A stretch of DNA of 30,065 nucleotides from Acanthaster planci (GCF_001949145.1 NW_019091531.1:509280-539344), one strand, 5' to 3'. Counted from the first letter of the stretch, positions 1 through 13,170 are shown. Numbers and translations are program-made. The notes: generated by a model not told the origin, from the sequence alone.

Positions 1-1394
1 TCTTCAAGGGTGGCGTATATTGACCAATGAGGTTTGACTGGAGCATACGTTGAGATCGACGACTCTCTCTGTCCAATAACAGACAGTCTATAATCTGATA
101 CAGAGCTAGAGCCAGTGTGTTGTTTCGATTATTTTATGATCTGTCTCCAACTGAAGTTCTCGGCATTGAATCGGCAGTCAGGCTTTACATTAATTGAAAT
201 GACGCAAATGTTGAATTAAACCACGTGCCTTTCCGTAATCAGAGAAAAGCCTATTTCTGAAAACGAACCATTTTTCTAATCAGATTGGGATTAATGCCAC
301 GATAAATGAAATGCCACGTATTGGCTTCACCATTCTTCAAGACTTTAAAATAGCGTCTGAAATGCTTGAATCCGTCTTGTGTTCCAATTAACCTTGGAAG
401 AGGTGATGTGACGTGAAGACAGGTGATTTGATGTTGCGTTTTACATAGAGAGTAAAGGTTAGCACTACCTGCTCCGCCTCGCTTAAATCGACTGATGGTT
501 GTGACATTGAAGACGTTATAGTGCTGACCCAGAGTGATGACATGAAATACATGCATTGTTGCCGCTGTATCAATGATTTCACTGACTTAAAAATAAATTT
601 TAACTCAAATGTGAACTGATTTTAAAGTGGAAACTATAATTTTCTTTGCAAGTAGATTGAGAGTACTATTTTGTTTGTCGACTTCTTTCTCTTGCACTTC
701 CGAACCCATCTATTTTTGTTTGTAAAATAATACATGTATCTAAGTTTTTATTTTAAAGTGCAAAAGACGGTTGGATTGCATCACCCAAGGTGCTGCATCA
801 TCCTTTGAACGGCTGTCAATTTTTTTACAAATTTATATATTTTATACTTAATCCGACAATGTGAAAACATATAGATTCTTCCACTGTTATCGATCGGATA
901 ATGAACACTCTGTTCAGATGTGTTAGTTTCACGCACAGACTCCTGGGAGATTGACACAGCAGAAACATGTATGTTTCTGAACACTGCGTCGCGCATGCGC
1001 AGCTCTATCGCGTTCCACACAACTTGCCTTTATGCTTCAGAACAAAATCTTGCGGACACGATCCCGGAGGCTCTTGGATTTGAGGATCATTGCTGTGTCC
1101 TTTTTTAAAGAGAACTTTTTTTTAATTAAATGTAGTTTTGATGGAGAATGTTTGCTGCCACCGAGCGACGAAGACGCGCCTCACTTTCGTACAATGCCTC
1201 CAGTTTTTAAGACAGCAAGGGGGTTACTTGGCACTGGGTGAAATTAAGAACAATTATTAAAACTGTAATGTCCATTCTTGAGAGACCATACTACATGCAA
1301 TTATCAAGAATATGTAAGAAAGTGATATCAAACATTGATAGACATGGCAGTGGTTACTTACAATATCTATATCGTACGATGGCTTGTAAAAACA
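1..1394. other. No recognisable gene
   Basis: I see no recognisable gene or RNA here. The longest open frame is a minus-strand frame of about 100 codons (251-556). It matches no family I know and has no convincing splice sites at its ends. The rest is A/T-rich non-coding sequence. Confidence 0.5.
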
Positions 1395-1665
1395 AGCGTA
1401 AGATGCTTTCCTGGTAACACTTTATGAACGTGTTTTTGTCCCAATCCCAAGTTAAACACGTTGTGGTGTTTTTAACAACTATGTGTGGATGTGTTAATAA
1501 ATTTAGAGAGAATGACACATTTGGGTATTAATAACAAGACACAAAAAAACAGGATGGTAATACTTTCTGAAAATCGAAACGCGTTCATTTCCACAAATTA
1601 CAATTAACGCAAAGACCCGTTTGTACAGTTTTTACAGTGTAAAACGTGGATACACTTCTCTGCGT
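1395..1665. repeat. Dispersed repeat, copy 1
   Basis: This stretch aligns in direct orientation with 7705-7990. Shared blocks include an AAACACGTTGTGG core (1455 and 7753), a TTAATAACAAGA block, a GGATG-TAA-ACTT block and ACAATTAACG-AAAGAC near the right end. The copies differ by many substitutions and small indels, so it is an old element. No coding frame or clear terminal repeat is visible. The family is unknown to me. Confidence 0.55.
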
Positions 1666-4600
1666 CGTACTGTAAAACATTTATTTACGTAAGCTTCTAC
1701 CTGTCCAGGTTCATATATAATCTGAAACTAGTCATGTTACATTTGGCACCATTATTGATCTGAAGATCTGCATACCTTCTGAGATTCCGGATGCTTCTCT
1801 TAAATCTTGTTGCGAATGAAAGCTGGGATATACTAACACTCCAAAATGCTGTTTCGTCTAGCGGCGCCTGAACAAACCTTTTGAACCGCCCGTTTTGTTT
1901 TGACTATAATGTGTGCATTTCATCTTTTCTGTAACATAAACACTGTCCCAGTCAAGCAATGATTCACGTATGACTGTTTCTGTTTGCACGTTAGCATAAT
2001 AATTTAATTGTGTTGTCACCAACACCGCAGTGCTCATTGGGTAGACAAAATATCTTTATTTTTTCTATGAAGGAAACCTCGCTAGTAGAGTTTTAATGTA
2101 GCCCCGCGGGAATATTTTGAAATTCATTGGTTTTGCGTAGCCATGGGATACATCCAAAAAGATCACAAGAATGCGGGAGGAAAAATAATTTTCCTTTCTG
2201 GATGGTTCCCCTCGGTGATGCAGAAATCGTTTACTGCAGGAGCACCCCTGGCAGTTTTAATAAAAATGCATACAGGCTCGAAAACAGCGAATCTGAGCGA
2301 CACCCTCGAGTAGCCGTTGATATCCTAGTTTCGATGGCTGGAGGAGTCAGTCCGCTGTAGTAATTCGCAGGGAAGTCAGACAATCAGAGCAGTGCGTTCA
2401 AACAAATACCAGCACCAGTCTTTTGGACTGCCCCGGGGTGGAAAGCGTTAACAAGGCCTAATAGGAAGCGGTGCTCGGATATTGCTTTGGAAGATTGAAG
2501 CCTAGTGAAAAAGAAAAAAGGGATTCGTATTTACGGAGGCCGGTGGAGGACACTGCGATAGAGGTAGACCTTGGAATTGGGAACAATAGTTGTTGAAAAG
2601 TATTACAAATTAGTTTGATATTGGAATTTTCGAAAGTATCGTAATTCAAGCTAATGTCCTTAGAAAAGAGAAAATTTCATTGGTATTACATTTCATTACT
2701 GTCTCAATGACAATTTGAAAACTTATTTGTCAACCGCGAAAGAAAAACAAAACCTTAACAACGTGGATTTTCATTTTCTTTGTGAATGATGTTGCCCCGT
2801 CAACAGTCCCGTCTCGCATGGAATATACAATAAACGTGCCTCCTTTTAGCGGTTCCGCCCACTGACAAGAAGATTCAAAATCAGATAAAGCCGTATGTCA
2901 ACCACTGTGGTGGGAAGCCGCTTACGAGGCTTTGCCCTGAGCTACTTTCGCGTTTTAAACGAACGGGTGCAAAACGGCGATCCTGGCACGTTGCCGTATG
3001 CGATGGCTTAGAAAAATAAACCCCGGGGCGGTCCAAAAAGAACATAACGTCCTAAGCTAACAAACATGTTGTTCCTCACGCGGTACACAGAAAGAAATCG
3101 GCTGTTTCTTTCCCGCTTAAGGAAACCGGTGCGTGAGCATCGACAGGCTGGTGTCGCTGACCCAACCATTTGCAACGTGATCCCTGATCGATACCTCTGA
3201 CGGAGAGAAACCAACGCATAACCCGGGATATCAGGTTTCTGCTTTCAGTAAAGAGGGCGTAACAGCCATTTCAGTGTACCGTATCGGGTGCTTCTTGCTC
3301 CGGTACGTGATCACGCGGCAGTATGGTGAATGATTTCAGGAGAATGTTAAGTGAAGCACCAATGCTTGACCTTTAAGGCAGTATCTGCGTTTCAACAAGT
3401 AGGTCAGGCGTACAATTTTTGAAAGGCGCTTTTAAACTAAACAGCTGCAGTGGAAAAAATATGTTAAAAGAGGTTCAAGTTAGCTTTGGCCACCTTACTC
3501 AAAATCCTTTCATTCGAGAAAAGCGACTTATTCCAAATTCACTGGAGTTGATAAAAATAAATTCAGAATAAAAATAAAGACATTTTCTCGATTTCTCATC
3601 TCATTTTATATTATTTTCCTCAGCCACAAGTTTAAAACTTTATCAGAAGTATCAAACAGGCAACTTTATTCACTTCCATGGCATAATACCCTAAAGTATA
3701 CAATATGGGCGTTGGTTATCATCTTGACAACTCTTACGAGAAGGTTTCTGTAGTGAAATTTCTCGCTGACGGTGACCAAATCGCACTCAATGGTACAAGC
3801 GATGTATTGACCACACACGATCGACCGGCCCCGCGACCTAGAATGTGATCGAAATTTGTGGGGAAAGGGTTAGAAACCAGCCCACGTTGTTGTCTTTTTA
3901 ATGAAACTCTTTTCTGATACTGTGCACGATATGGGGCCGATGGGTACCCCCCGACATGTCCAATCCCTATACACACTCTAGACTACTGTTACCCAACACA
4001 TCCTCCCTAAAAGTCTGTAAGGAAGTCCTGAGATTCCGATCAAACAATGACCAACACAAGGGCGGCGGGGGGGGGGTCTCTTCGCCCCATATCTTGCATC
4101 ACGTGTTTTTTTCTACAAAGCAAGGCCCAGCCACACACGTGTGTGTGGTATAAACTTCAACAGAAACCGCTGAAGCCGTTTACATGGAATCGGAACTGCG
4201 ACCGTTCGGTTTTTATGTTGATGGTATTTCATAAAAACTGTGAGGTAACGGCAGACCGTGACGTCATATACCAAGTAAGAACGATGACTTGCTGGCCTGA
4301 ACGGGCAGTCTCAGGGCAGTATCTTTGGGGAAAATCGCTCTGATTTCTAAAGACAGTGGTTTACTGGGTAACCGCGCAGATTGTGTGCCCAGAATGTGAA
4401 CGACCAAACAGAAAACAATGTGCCCTGTTTTTCTTACCTCGTAGTATTTCATTACTACGTGTGTGTGATGGGTGATTTTGGACCACCTCACAGTCAGGGG
4501 TCGTTCAAAGAACTCAGCCGTCCCACGCCTAAATCTTTTTTTTTTTCAAAACTTGACATGACTCCCTATAAGTTCTTATGTGTTAATTTTAGCTTATAAT

Positions 4601-6450
4601 TCTTATTATTTTTCTTGGTGTTTTTCTTTTTAAGATTTGCGTTTAGCCAATTTACTTTCGATTAAACCGCCGTGTGTTAACTCTTCCTGTGTGATTGATT
4701 TTTTTAAAACAATCTGACGATAATTCATGTATAATTTTACACAACTGATTAATCGTTCTGAAACCTACTTGTGATACTTTCTAGAGGATATTCCACATGC
4801 ATGCGATTTCCAAACGAAAGGATCTCCTACGGTGACCCAGGGACTTCGATGAGCAAGAATGGAATTCCAAGGTTGCAAACGTCTGAAGAGACATTGAACT
4901 GTGATTCCCAAATCTGCCGCTCGATCAACTTGCTTGTCGGTGGTCCCCAACTCCGTACAGTCTATCGATAGCATTTATTAATGTGAATTTAGCGAATTTG
5001 CACAGCTAACTTGGACATGTAAATCCATTAAGGCAGTGTGTGCGCCCTAAGATCCACTTAGCTGCCGACTGAATGTTTTCGTGTGTGAGTTCATGAGCAT
5101 GCAATGTGAAAAAAAAAAAATAGTTGCGCACCCAGCCGAAAAGTTAGCCAGGGCCAGGGGTAAAGCTTTTATGCACCTGGAGATGTACATAGCTAGCCGA
5201 CGCTGGACAAATTGCTGGAATTCCTCTCACGTGTCAAAGCATTGGTCAAGATATGTCGTACTCTTCTACAATAGTGGACAGTAGCGGAGGGAGGGAAGTG
5301 GTTTAATTCGGAGAAACGACTCACACTAAGAACATCTAACACAAGAGACACAGTTCACTAACAATGAGCGTCCATTGTTACTTCACCCACGCATCTTTTG
5401 TTAGATGTTCATACTGTCAAGAGGTGAGGATTCTTTGATTCAAATATCTCGGACGCGAAGAATCTCCACGTTTTTGTCGTTTCTCCTTAACCTTTAAAGG
5501 TATAATGCCATTGCTTCCCTGTTGTTAAAAATGTTTACCGATTGAGACAGTGCCCATAGGCCTACCCTTCGACAAATCGAATTAATCCAAATAAATTGAT
5601 ATTTCGTACATCCCATTGCTTTCCTCTGGGTCGCACACGTTAATGGAAGGAACGTTGGGCATTGTTACGCAGTCGTTTTGATTAGGCACCTGCTCTTGCA
5701 AAATGCACTCCAAAACAACTTGGAGTGAACAGCGTTAGCTCAGCTGGTCAGAAGAAACATATACAATAATGACAGGCTGATCGCGTTGCAAATGCAATTG
5801 CCTCTTTTCTGGTTGGAGAAGATTTAATCACGCTCGGCAGAAATGGGATTCAGGAACCCAACTTGAAAGAAATTTAGTTTACGGAGATGCGATCCATGCA
5901 ATGATAATAGAGACATGCATGCAGGACGTCTGGCATGGGACCTTGAATGCACAAATCACCAAAAGACACCAGCTGAGATCAAGACCAACAACAGACCGGT
6001 TATGCTCTACCAAGAAGAAAACAAACAAAAAAAAACAAAAAAAAAAAACTAAAACCACTTCTTTCTTGGGGACGTCACTAGAGAAGATGGGCTTGGGACG
6101 TTACCGAAACCTATTTTCAAAATTGTCAGTATCCTTCAGGAAAAGAGGTTGCAGTGCATTTACATGTGTTATCAAATGCTTTTAGTGTCAGTTTTAAGCG
6201 GATCATATCAATTAGGCCCTCGGCCATTTGCTGGAAGTTGGCAACTTTTCCCTATACTTTTGGTTGTGTTTGGTGCATTTTTGTTGGTATGCCCAATCAA
6301 GTACTCACGTTACAGACAACGTCCAAGACTACTCGGGATTTCCTCTCGTCAAATTTTCAATCTCCGGTCGTGTACTTGCCACAAAAGTTTAAAACACTCA
6401 GCTCAAGGGTAGATTTGTTGGCTCCTAAACAAAGGTCTTTACCCTTTTCC
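1666..6450. other. Long non-coding stretch, no gene recognised
   Basis: Open frames of up to about 100 codons occur on both strands, but none shows recognisable domains or a consistent set of splice sites. Several overlap each other on opposite strands, as chance frames do. Low-complexity sites are a run of ten G at 4067-4076 and an A-rich stretch at about 6018-6050. The last few hundred bases may be the decayed upstream part of the CR1-like element that follows. Confidence 0.5.
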
Positions 6451-6559
6451 CCGAAAATGTGATTCTAGATTTAGTGACCCTTGCACTCAATCAGGGAAAT
6501 CGGTTCACTGAAGAAACATATTTGATACCTGGTGCCTATGATTTTCTTCCTCTCACTTT

Positions 6560-7300
6560 GGGTGTCCTACAATTAGGGTATTATTATAACTATTAGGGAG
6601 ATTTTTCAGAAACAAAACGTTCTGTATCATTGTTTTGCCGATGGTACCCAGATGTACATCTTTTTCCCACCATCATGTTCTGCACTATAACCACAGTACT
6701 ACAACAATTGAAGATGTCAAATCACGGATGGAGAAGAATAACCTCAAATGAAATGATGTTAGATCTAAGTTTCTGGTGAATCCCCTCACATGCAATCGAA
6801 GGTCAAGGTATTGTGTTTGATGCTAACTTGTCTTTTAAGAACCACATTACTTGTTTCTCACAAGCCGTGAACTTTCAATTAGGCAACCCAAGTTTCATTC
6901 GAAAGTACTTGTCCAAACCTGCAAGGGAAAAGTTAAATCATGAGCTTATTTCATCCCGAATTGATTTTTGTAACGTTCTGCTCCGCAGCCTCCCACAGAA
7001 AGATATTAGTAGATTAAAACGATTACCATAGAGTGCCACCAGATTACGTACACTTACAGTAAGAAAAGTAGCCACATGTCACCCGTCCTTAACCTGTCCT
7101 TCACTCTCAAACTGGCTCACGGTCAGTAAACAAATAACATTTAAAATTCTACTCGTGTGTTGCTCATTATGTGCACCTGCTCCCACCTATCTCCAAACCA
7201 CCATCAACCCCTACAAACCACTGCGCAGCCTTCGGTCTGCAATAGACCGTATCGGGGTACCCAATTTTAGTCGTATTCCTGAACGTGCTGTACACATTTG
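6560..7300 (+). mobile_element. CR1-like LINE reverse transcriptase relic
   Basis: Translated in pieces, this stretch follows the end of a CR1-type (non-LTR) reverse transcriptase. At 6631-6654 the catalytic YADD/FADD box reads C-F-A-D-G-T-Q-M, so the second aspartate is lost. Next comes I-E-D-V-K-S-R-M-E-K-N-N-L-K (about 6707-6750). An open segment at 6813-7031 contains F-D-A-N-L-S-F-K, then I-R-K-Y-L, then S-R-I-D-F-C-N-V-L-L. After a stop it continues with S-A-T-R-L, F-K-I-L-L, P-T-Y-L and a Y-K-P-L-R-S-L-R-S box near 7200-7235. Frameshifts and stops break the frame and the 5' part (endonuclease, ORF1) is not recognisable. This is a dead 5'-truncated copy. Its borders are approximate. Confidence 0.8.
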
Positions 7301-7704
7301 AAACACTAATAATGGGACGGTATCAGGTGATTTTAGGGGTTGGAATGAAATTGTAGAATAGAGTCTGGTTCTTTAAATTTAAGGTTTCAAATGAATACAC
7401 TGAAATTGGGTCCCCCGCCAATACGGTCTATACACACAGCCTTCAGATACCTAGAACCAAACACTGGCCCCACACTCTGTAATGTCTTATCCGTCACATT
7501 CAAAGCCTAATCGACAACTTAATTGTTCCCACTCCCTTAATTATTCTTGTTGTATTGCCTCTGTATGTGCTTTTGCTCTCCGTTGTGATTGTTTTCCCCA
7601 AGATATTTTTAGCCAATGTTCAACGCACTGGCAGTGCATTGAGCATCAGAATTGATGGTGTGTACGACATACAAATCTCCACTATTATTGTTATTTCAAA
7701 CGCC

Positions 7705-7990
7705 TCTCTGGTAATGCTTTGTAAATGCGTTCTGTGTTAATAATCCAGAGCTAAACACGTTGTGGCGCCAACGTTTTTAACAGACATGTTGTGTTCATAA
7801 CGTTAAATTTAAGACACATTTGAATGTTAATAACAAGATAAAAAACACATTTAGCGGATGATAACACTTATTGAAGCTTGAAACAAGTTTATGTCAAGAA
7901 GGGAGTTTGGTTTTAAACGGTTACATGCTTACAATTAACGAAAAGACGTGCTGATAATGATTTTTTAAATACTGTAATGAACCACAGAAT
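7705..7990. repeat. Dispersed repeat, copy 2
   Basis: This is the second copy of the repeat at 1395-1665, in the same orientation. It starts a few hundred bases past the end of the CR1-like relic. It could be unrelated to that element, or part of its 3' untranslated region; the first copy has no reverse transcriptase nearby, which favours an independent repeat. Confidence 0.55.
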
Positions 7991-8534
7991 CGACTCGCAA
8001 CTATCTCTGCGACTCCTCCCATGTCACGCTCAGCCTTTATCGCTGACTTTCATCGCATTAACGGCTAATTACTTCAACCTGACAATATGAACCAGCGACT
8101 ACTAGTATATAGAGTAATGGATAAGAATTGCTAGAAAGAATGTAGGTGAAACTCAACGGCCTTACGGGACTTCAGAACCAATCGTTACATCTTGCCAGAA
8201 GTGGTTTAGGCCTATCCTGGATTATTTTTTCAATTTTCCAATTTTCCAATTTTTCTCCTCCGTGAAAAATCCTCACCTGATAACACTGTGATATGTAAGT
8301 TAGTACAGTAGCTCCGATCTAAAATGCTGGCAATTTCAATTCTAAAAAAAAATGTATTGAGGCAAACACCGCGTGTGTCAACCTTGTTTCACCACGTTTC
8401 CTACATTATGAAACAGCGTCAAGCAGTGTAAACTCTCGTGATAGATCTGCGACAAAAGCGTTCCTTATTGCAAGCAGCAGTGCCCATTTTAAAATTATTA
8501 CTCGCAATTACACAATAATCAATCACAGAAAGTG

Positions 8535-8712
8535 AATATGGTCGATGCACAATAGTGCGCCTCCAAGAGTTTGCAACGCGTTGACCAATCACGGTACACA
8601 AAATCTGTCAACCCTTTCCAAACGCACATCGGGTCAACAGTTTTCGCATACTTGTGATTGGTCAATGCGTTGCAAACTCTTGGAGGTGCACTATTGTGAG
8701 TCTCCCGTGTTA
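8535..8712. mobile_element. Palindromic MITE-like element, copy 1
   Basis: The element is about 178 bp and is a near-perfect long palindrome. Its left end, CACAATAGTGCGCCTCCAAG, is repeated inverted at the right end, and the inverted repeat runs on through GAGTTTGCAACGCGTTGACCAATCAC. A second copy lies at 28606-28783. There is no coding capacity; short open frames on both strands read the same peptide only because of the palindrome. A clean target-site duplication is not visible. It is most likely a non-autonomous DNA transposon of unknown superfamily. Confidence 0.7.
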
Positions 8713-9393
8713 GAACACCAAAATGTAACAAAATCGGTCCCCCAAAAAGGACAGAAAAATGTCATTTCAAATGAGACAAAGAGGTGCAATTTGGATTTTG
8801 TAATTTGTGTTATCAAATCCCACCGCTGTTACCGTCGACTTCGCCTTGTAATGAAGGTCTGCATTGTACAAGTAAAGATTATCTTAATCATGCATGTCTT
8901 CATAAACACTGGCCTTGGGATATCTGAGATTTTTTTCCGTTTCTGTTTTGGGGGAGGGGGAACTTCCTATGGGCGTTGAGAAGAGACTAAAACATACCGG
9001 CCCAGCGGTCCATTTGAGAATAAAGGAAAGTTTTACCTGATTTAGGTAAACAAAATATTTTCAGACATTATTCTTCTGCACCTTTTCTTGTCCCCAGTCA
9101 AACTGATAACACTGCCTTCTCTTTTGCCACAAACAACTTACTTCTTGCTCATTAAAACAGCACCAGACAGTAGAAGGGTCCTTAAATTATACAATTTCTG
9201 TAGTAACTTTCTTTGATTAATATGTATATAAACCCCTAATCTGCTCTTCAACATAATGAACCAACATAATGAAGTTACATCATCCACAATCCAAAATTTT
9301 GAACCCCCCAATAAAATTGCCACAGAAACAGTGTAAACCAATCTGAATCAGTCGCTCGTTTGTATGCTCACGGGAAGCAAACTGTGTGGAAAC
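8713..9393. other. 3' flank of the dehydrogenase gene
   Basis: This lies downstream of the dehydrogenase stop codon on its strand and probably includes the 3' untranslated region. I did not find a convincing minus-strand polyadenylation signal. If the alternative donor at 9412 is used, a short final coding exon could lie here, but I could not identify one. Confidence 0.35.
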
Positions 9394-9718
9394 TCAAGAT
9401 AATGACTCATACCTTGTGCGACTTGAGTTTCCACTGGGATCAATCAATTTACTGGCAACTCTTTTAGCAACAAAGGAGCCTGTAGGGTATATTAACTTTG
9501 GGTCTTCGCTCAGGATGATCTCTTCCACCAACTTGGCCACTTCCTCCGGCTGCTGGTAGGCCTGGATGATCGGCAGCATGTCCTTCTCCCAGTACTCCAG
9601 GAAGAGGCGGCGCCAGGTCTCGTTCCAGCCTGCGCACATGTACTCCGCCTTGAAAGCTGGGTTCAGTATCTGTGCGAAAGCCTGATTATGCACTGGCCCA
9701 GGTACGAGGGTGCTGATT
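9394..9718 (-). CDS. Dehydrogenase exon 5 (C-terminal, with stop)
   Basis: The acceptor TTTTACAG sits at 9719-9726. The first base completes the Lys codon split by intron 4, and 107 residues follow to a TGA at 9394. It encodes the P-G-P-V segment after the active site and the helical substrate-binding part (W-N-E-T-W-R-R-L-F-L-E-Y-W). It then has the Q-Q-P-E-E-V-A-K-L-V helix, where human members have Q-N-P-E-E-V or Q-N-P-Q-D-V, and an L-I-D-P-S-G-N segment like the L-D-D-P-S-G-S of HSD17B1. A good donor (AAG|GTATGA, cut after 9413) lies seven codons before the stop, so the last residues may come from another exon. Confidence 0.88.
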
Positions 9719-10203
9719 CTGTAAAAGGAGATGAATTTCATGCGCTTGGCTTACTGGTGTGTGTGATCACTCAGCCCTGTCTTCCACTCTGCGCTTTAAT
9801 CAGATCAGATATGTAATATCATGCTTATCACAGACGACAGATTGGTATAAAGGGCAAGCAGATTCAAAGCAATTACCAGTGCCCAAATAAATGGGAATTT
9901 CTTTATGTTAAAGTTTGCCGGGGGGATGGTTGAACTATGGGCATTTGCAGGGGGGGATTGCTGCTGCCTTTGACTTTCCCATGACTTCAATCCAAAACCT
10001 TTCGGTTCCCAGATTTACGGTCAGATTTTGTCTAAATGTGTTTTAAAAATCCCCCACCTAATCCCAGGTGGTGGGCAAAAACATTCTTTTTTAAATATTT
10101 TAGCCAGTTCCTGGCCTCCCCACCTTCAGTTTGTTCATCGCGTCAACTCTCTTTATTAAATGCAGAAATGTTATGCTATGCAGGCTATCAATCACAGAGT
10201 GTT

Positions 10204-10265
<62 letters not shown>

Positions 10266-13170
10266 GCAAACATATTCAAATCAAAATTTAAAAAATTGTG
10301 GAGGACGTCGGTTCCGTAATTGCCTTTGCCTCAATGATTAAAGAGAATATTGAGGTCTTTCAAACCAGCTGAACCGTGAAAGGGGAAGAACAATATCAGG
10401 GTCCAAGGCGTTGAACGATTTTCTTCTGGGGGGAGGTGGCAAAGTAATAGGAAAAACTGTTAACACGTCCCTCGACGACGCTCATGATCCAATATTACAG
10501 AGGATCGCAGTCGTGTATACGTGTAGCCTACTACAGACCTCACTGGCACGGGAAAATCGCCGTGATGGAACTGAAGAGGACGCTCCATTGTCAGTCAAAG
10601 AGATTTTCGCCGTGTCGGAAACACTTGGATGCGGCTTGAAATAACACACGGCTCGATGGAAACTGGCGGCCACCACTACCACAATAGACTCCTGTGTGGC
10701 GTGAAGCCGCTGCCAAGTAATTTGGACACAGCCTATTGGGTGTGTTTCTAACGGGTTTTCCTTCCTACATGTTCTCCGTTAGATATTATGTACATGTAAA
10801 CATCTTTTTAAACAGGTCTGAATAAACACATAGAACAATAGGCTTTTCCTGTGGGAGATTTTACACGGATTTGTAGTTCTTTTGGATATGGAGCGGTGAA
10901 TACTCTAAACACCGCCTCGTATGCCAAGGTGGGGATCTGACAAGTTTGTGCTTACCGCCATAATGCTTTAGAGAAATATGTATTCATGTGAACAGAACAG
11001 TACTGGTTAAAATCATCTTTACTGTGCTGGTCACCTTTTATAAATATTTTAAAAATAGAACTACGACATTAGCTATATGGCTGACGTGACCCTATTGCTT
11101 TCATTTCATGTCTAATTATCTGGGTAAACAGCACAACAAGAGATCTGAGTTGGAGTTTTGGCCAAATTAACAAACGCTTACTTGATGTTGTACCCTTGTT
11201 GGAAGACCAACGCCAGGTTTTCAGACAGTCCCTGAGAAGCATGCTTGCTTGCGGAGTACAGACCGTGAAATGGATATCCTTAAAAAAAAAATAAAAAAAG
11301 AGTAAATATGTGCACTATGGAAAGCGACATAAAAATGTGTGGGCTGGATTTTTAAAACTACCAAAAAGATTTGATCCCCTATTCAGGTGCAATGTAAGGG
11401 ATGCGCTCACCAATGAAAACCAAGCCATGAAAACACCAATAAAACGATGTATTCAGTTGTGGAATATTCTGTATAATAATACCCAATCGGGCCGTCTAAC
11501 TTCGTTTGATCATCTATTTTACCGTATCCATTTTAGATTTTTTATCTATTTTGCAGTCCCCATTATACATTTTAGTGTATGATGGCTACTTTATGCCATA
11601 TACCATCTGCAGTTTTTACTTTACTTGCAATATTTTCAGGAATTTTTTTATCCTCTTGTATGGCAATGCACCTTGAGCATATCACGTTGTAAAGATAGCG
11701 GAGAATGAGAGGTACAGGTGTGTTCGAAAGGTTAAATACACTTGGACTTTGCAGTACGGTGCAGGCGAATGTTGACATATAAATGGACGTTTAATGACAA
11801 CTTGTAAGGCTTGATTTACTCTTAGCAAGAATTCCTGTAAGTAAACAACATGGATGCGGTTGCTTTCAAGAATTGGCAAAGGTTTGACATTTGAATTTGA
11901 ATTGAACACTTTCAGTCCAAGTTTGTGCAAACTTTTGACTACTAATCCTTTCACTTAGCTTGGACATTGGACCTTTTAAAAACCAGAACCAAAAACGCAT
12001 TTTAGTACTGCTGAGAGAGCGTGGCTGCACGATACACGTGCGAGCGTTGACTGAGCTCGATTGGACTGGAGTGCCTCAGACCAAACTTGGCTGGGCTTCA
12101 AAGGGAAAAAGACTTGCCTTCGAAGCCCTCCCCACTGGTGGTGTTGATGATGCGGCCCGATTTCTGCTTCTTCATGACAGGCAATACGGCGCATATAACA
12201 CGGATGGGTCCCCAGAAATTGGTGTCCATCATGGCTCTGGCCTCATCGAGAGATTCATCCGCCATAAAGTACCCGTCGAACACAGCATAACCAGCATTGT
12301 TAACTAATTGGGATAACAGATGCAGCTCACTCAATCACACCTGTTGAGTTATTGCCAAACTATGACGCTTACATTTACCATTGCTTTAAATTAAATTAAT
12401 CAGTTTCGAATCTCAGATTTCATGGAAAATGTTAAACTTGGTGCAGCTAACATGTTTACTCACAAGCTAAAAACTTCAATGATGAATTCAAAACTTACAA
12501 GAGTGCAGTCAGCGATCACTTGCATGAAAGTATTGAATCCAACGTTTTAAATGTTAGCCGACAATTAATCTAAATTAATCTAAAATGCATGATTTAAACC
12601 ATGAATGCAACATTTTAAACGCTGATTCAACTTAAATGTTTAAACGAACTCTTTAAGGGATTTGATATTTCAAGTGCTGTGATTAACATTTATTGAAAAT
12701 TTCCAGAGAGTGGTCATTTATTGCACTCATTAAAGTGTTGGATTCAAACTCCAGTGTAGCGTGTTGGTGACATGCAGGCTTTAGCCTCTTCTTGTCGTGT
12801 ATGTGCCTGCTCTGTTGTTGTTTGTGTAGCGTCTTTTGTGCAACATGGGGTTGTGTGTTCGGCAGTTTTGGAGTGTTTTAAGTAATACTGCAATATTTTC
12901 GTGCAATGTTCAGGCATTTTGGCTGCTTGTGATGCGAGATGCGAAATGGCCGATAAAGAGCACCATACTAGTAGCGCTAGTGCCCCCTTGTACGTAATTC
13001 ACCTAAAGCTGCTCACCCCTTTCCCTGGAGCAAAGAAAAGGTTATTTGAACTAATCTGGAATAACATTCAGCTGCCATTCTTTATTTGCATAAATGCAAC
13101 GATACACCGCAAAGTGAAGGACGATAAATTCCACACCTCCAAGTTCCATGCATGAGCCGTTGCTCACGNT

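Noticed and set aside
251-556. Minus-strand open frame of about 100 codons
   Set aside because: No recognisable motif, no good splice context, and a second chance frame overlaps it on the same strand.
4067-4076. Run of ten G as a possible G-quadruplex
   Set aside because: A single homopolymer run without the spaced G-tracts needed; probably simple slippage.
5731-5752. AGCGTTAGCTCAGCTGGTCAGA resembling a tRNA A box
   Set aside because: No B box or acceptor/anticodon stem pairing follows, so it is neither a tRNA gene nor a supportable SINE.
10131-10341. Open frames with long Leu or Val runs
   Set aside because: They are readings of the (TTG)21 microsatellite in intron 4.
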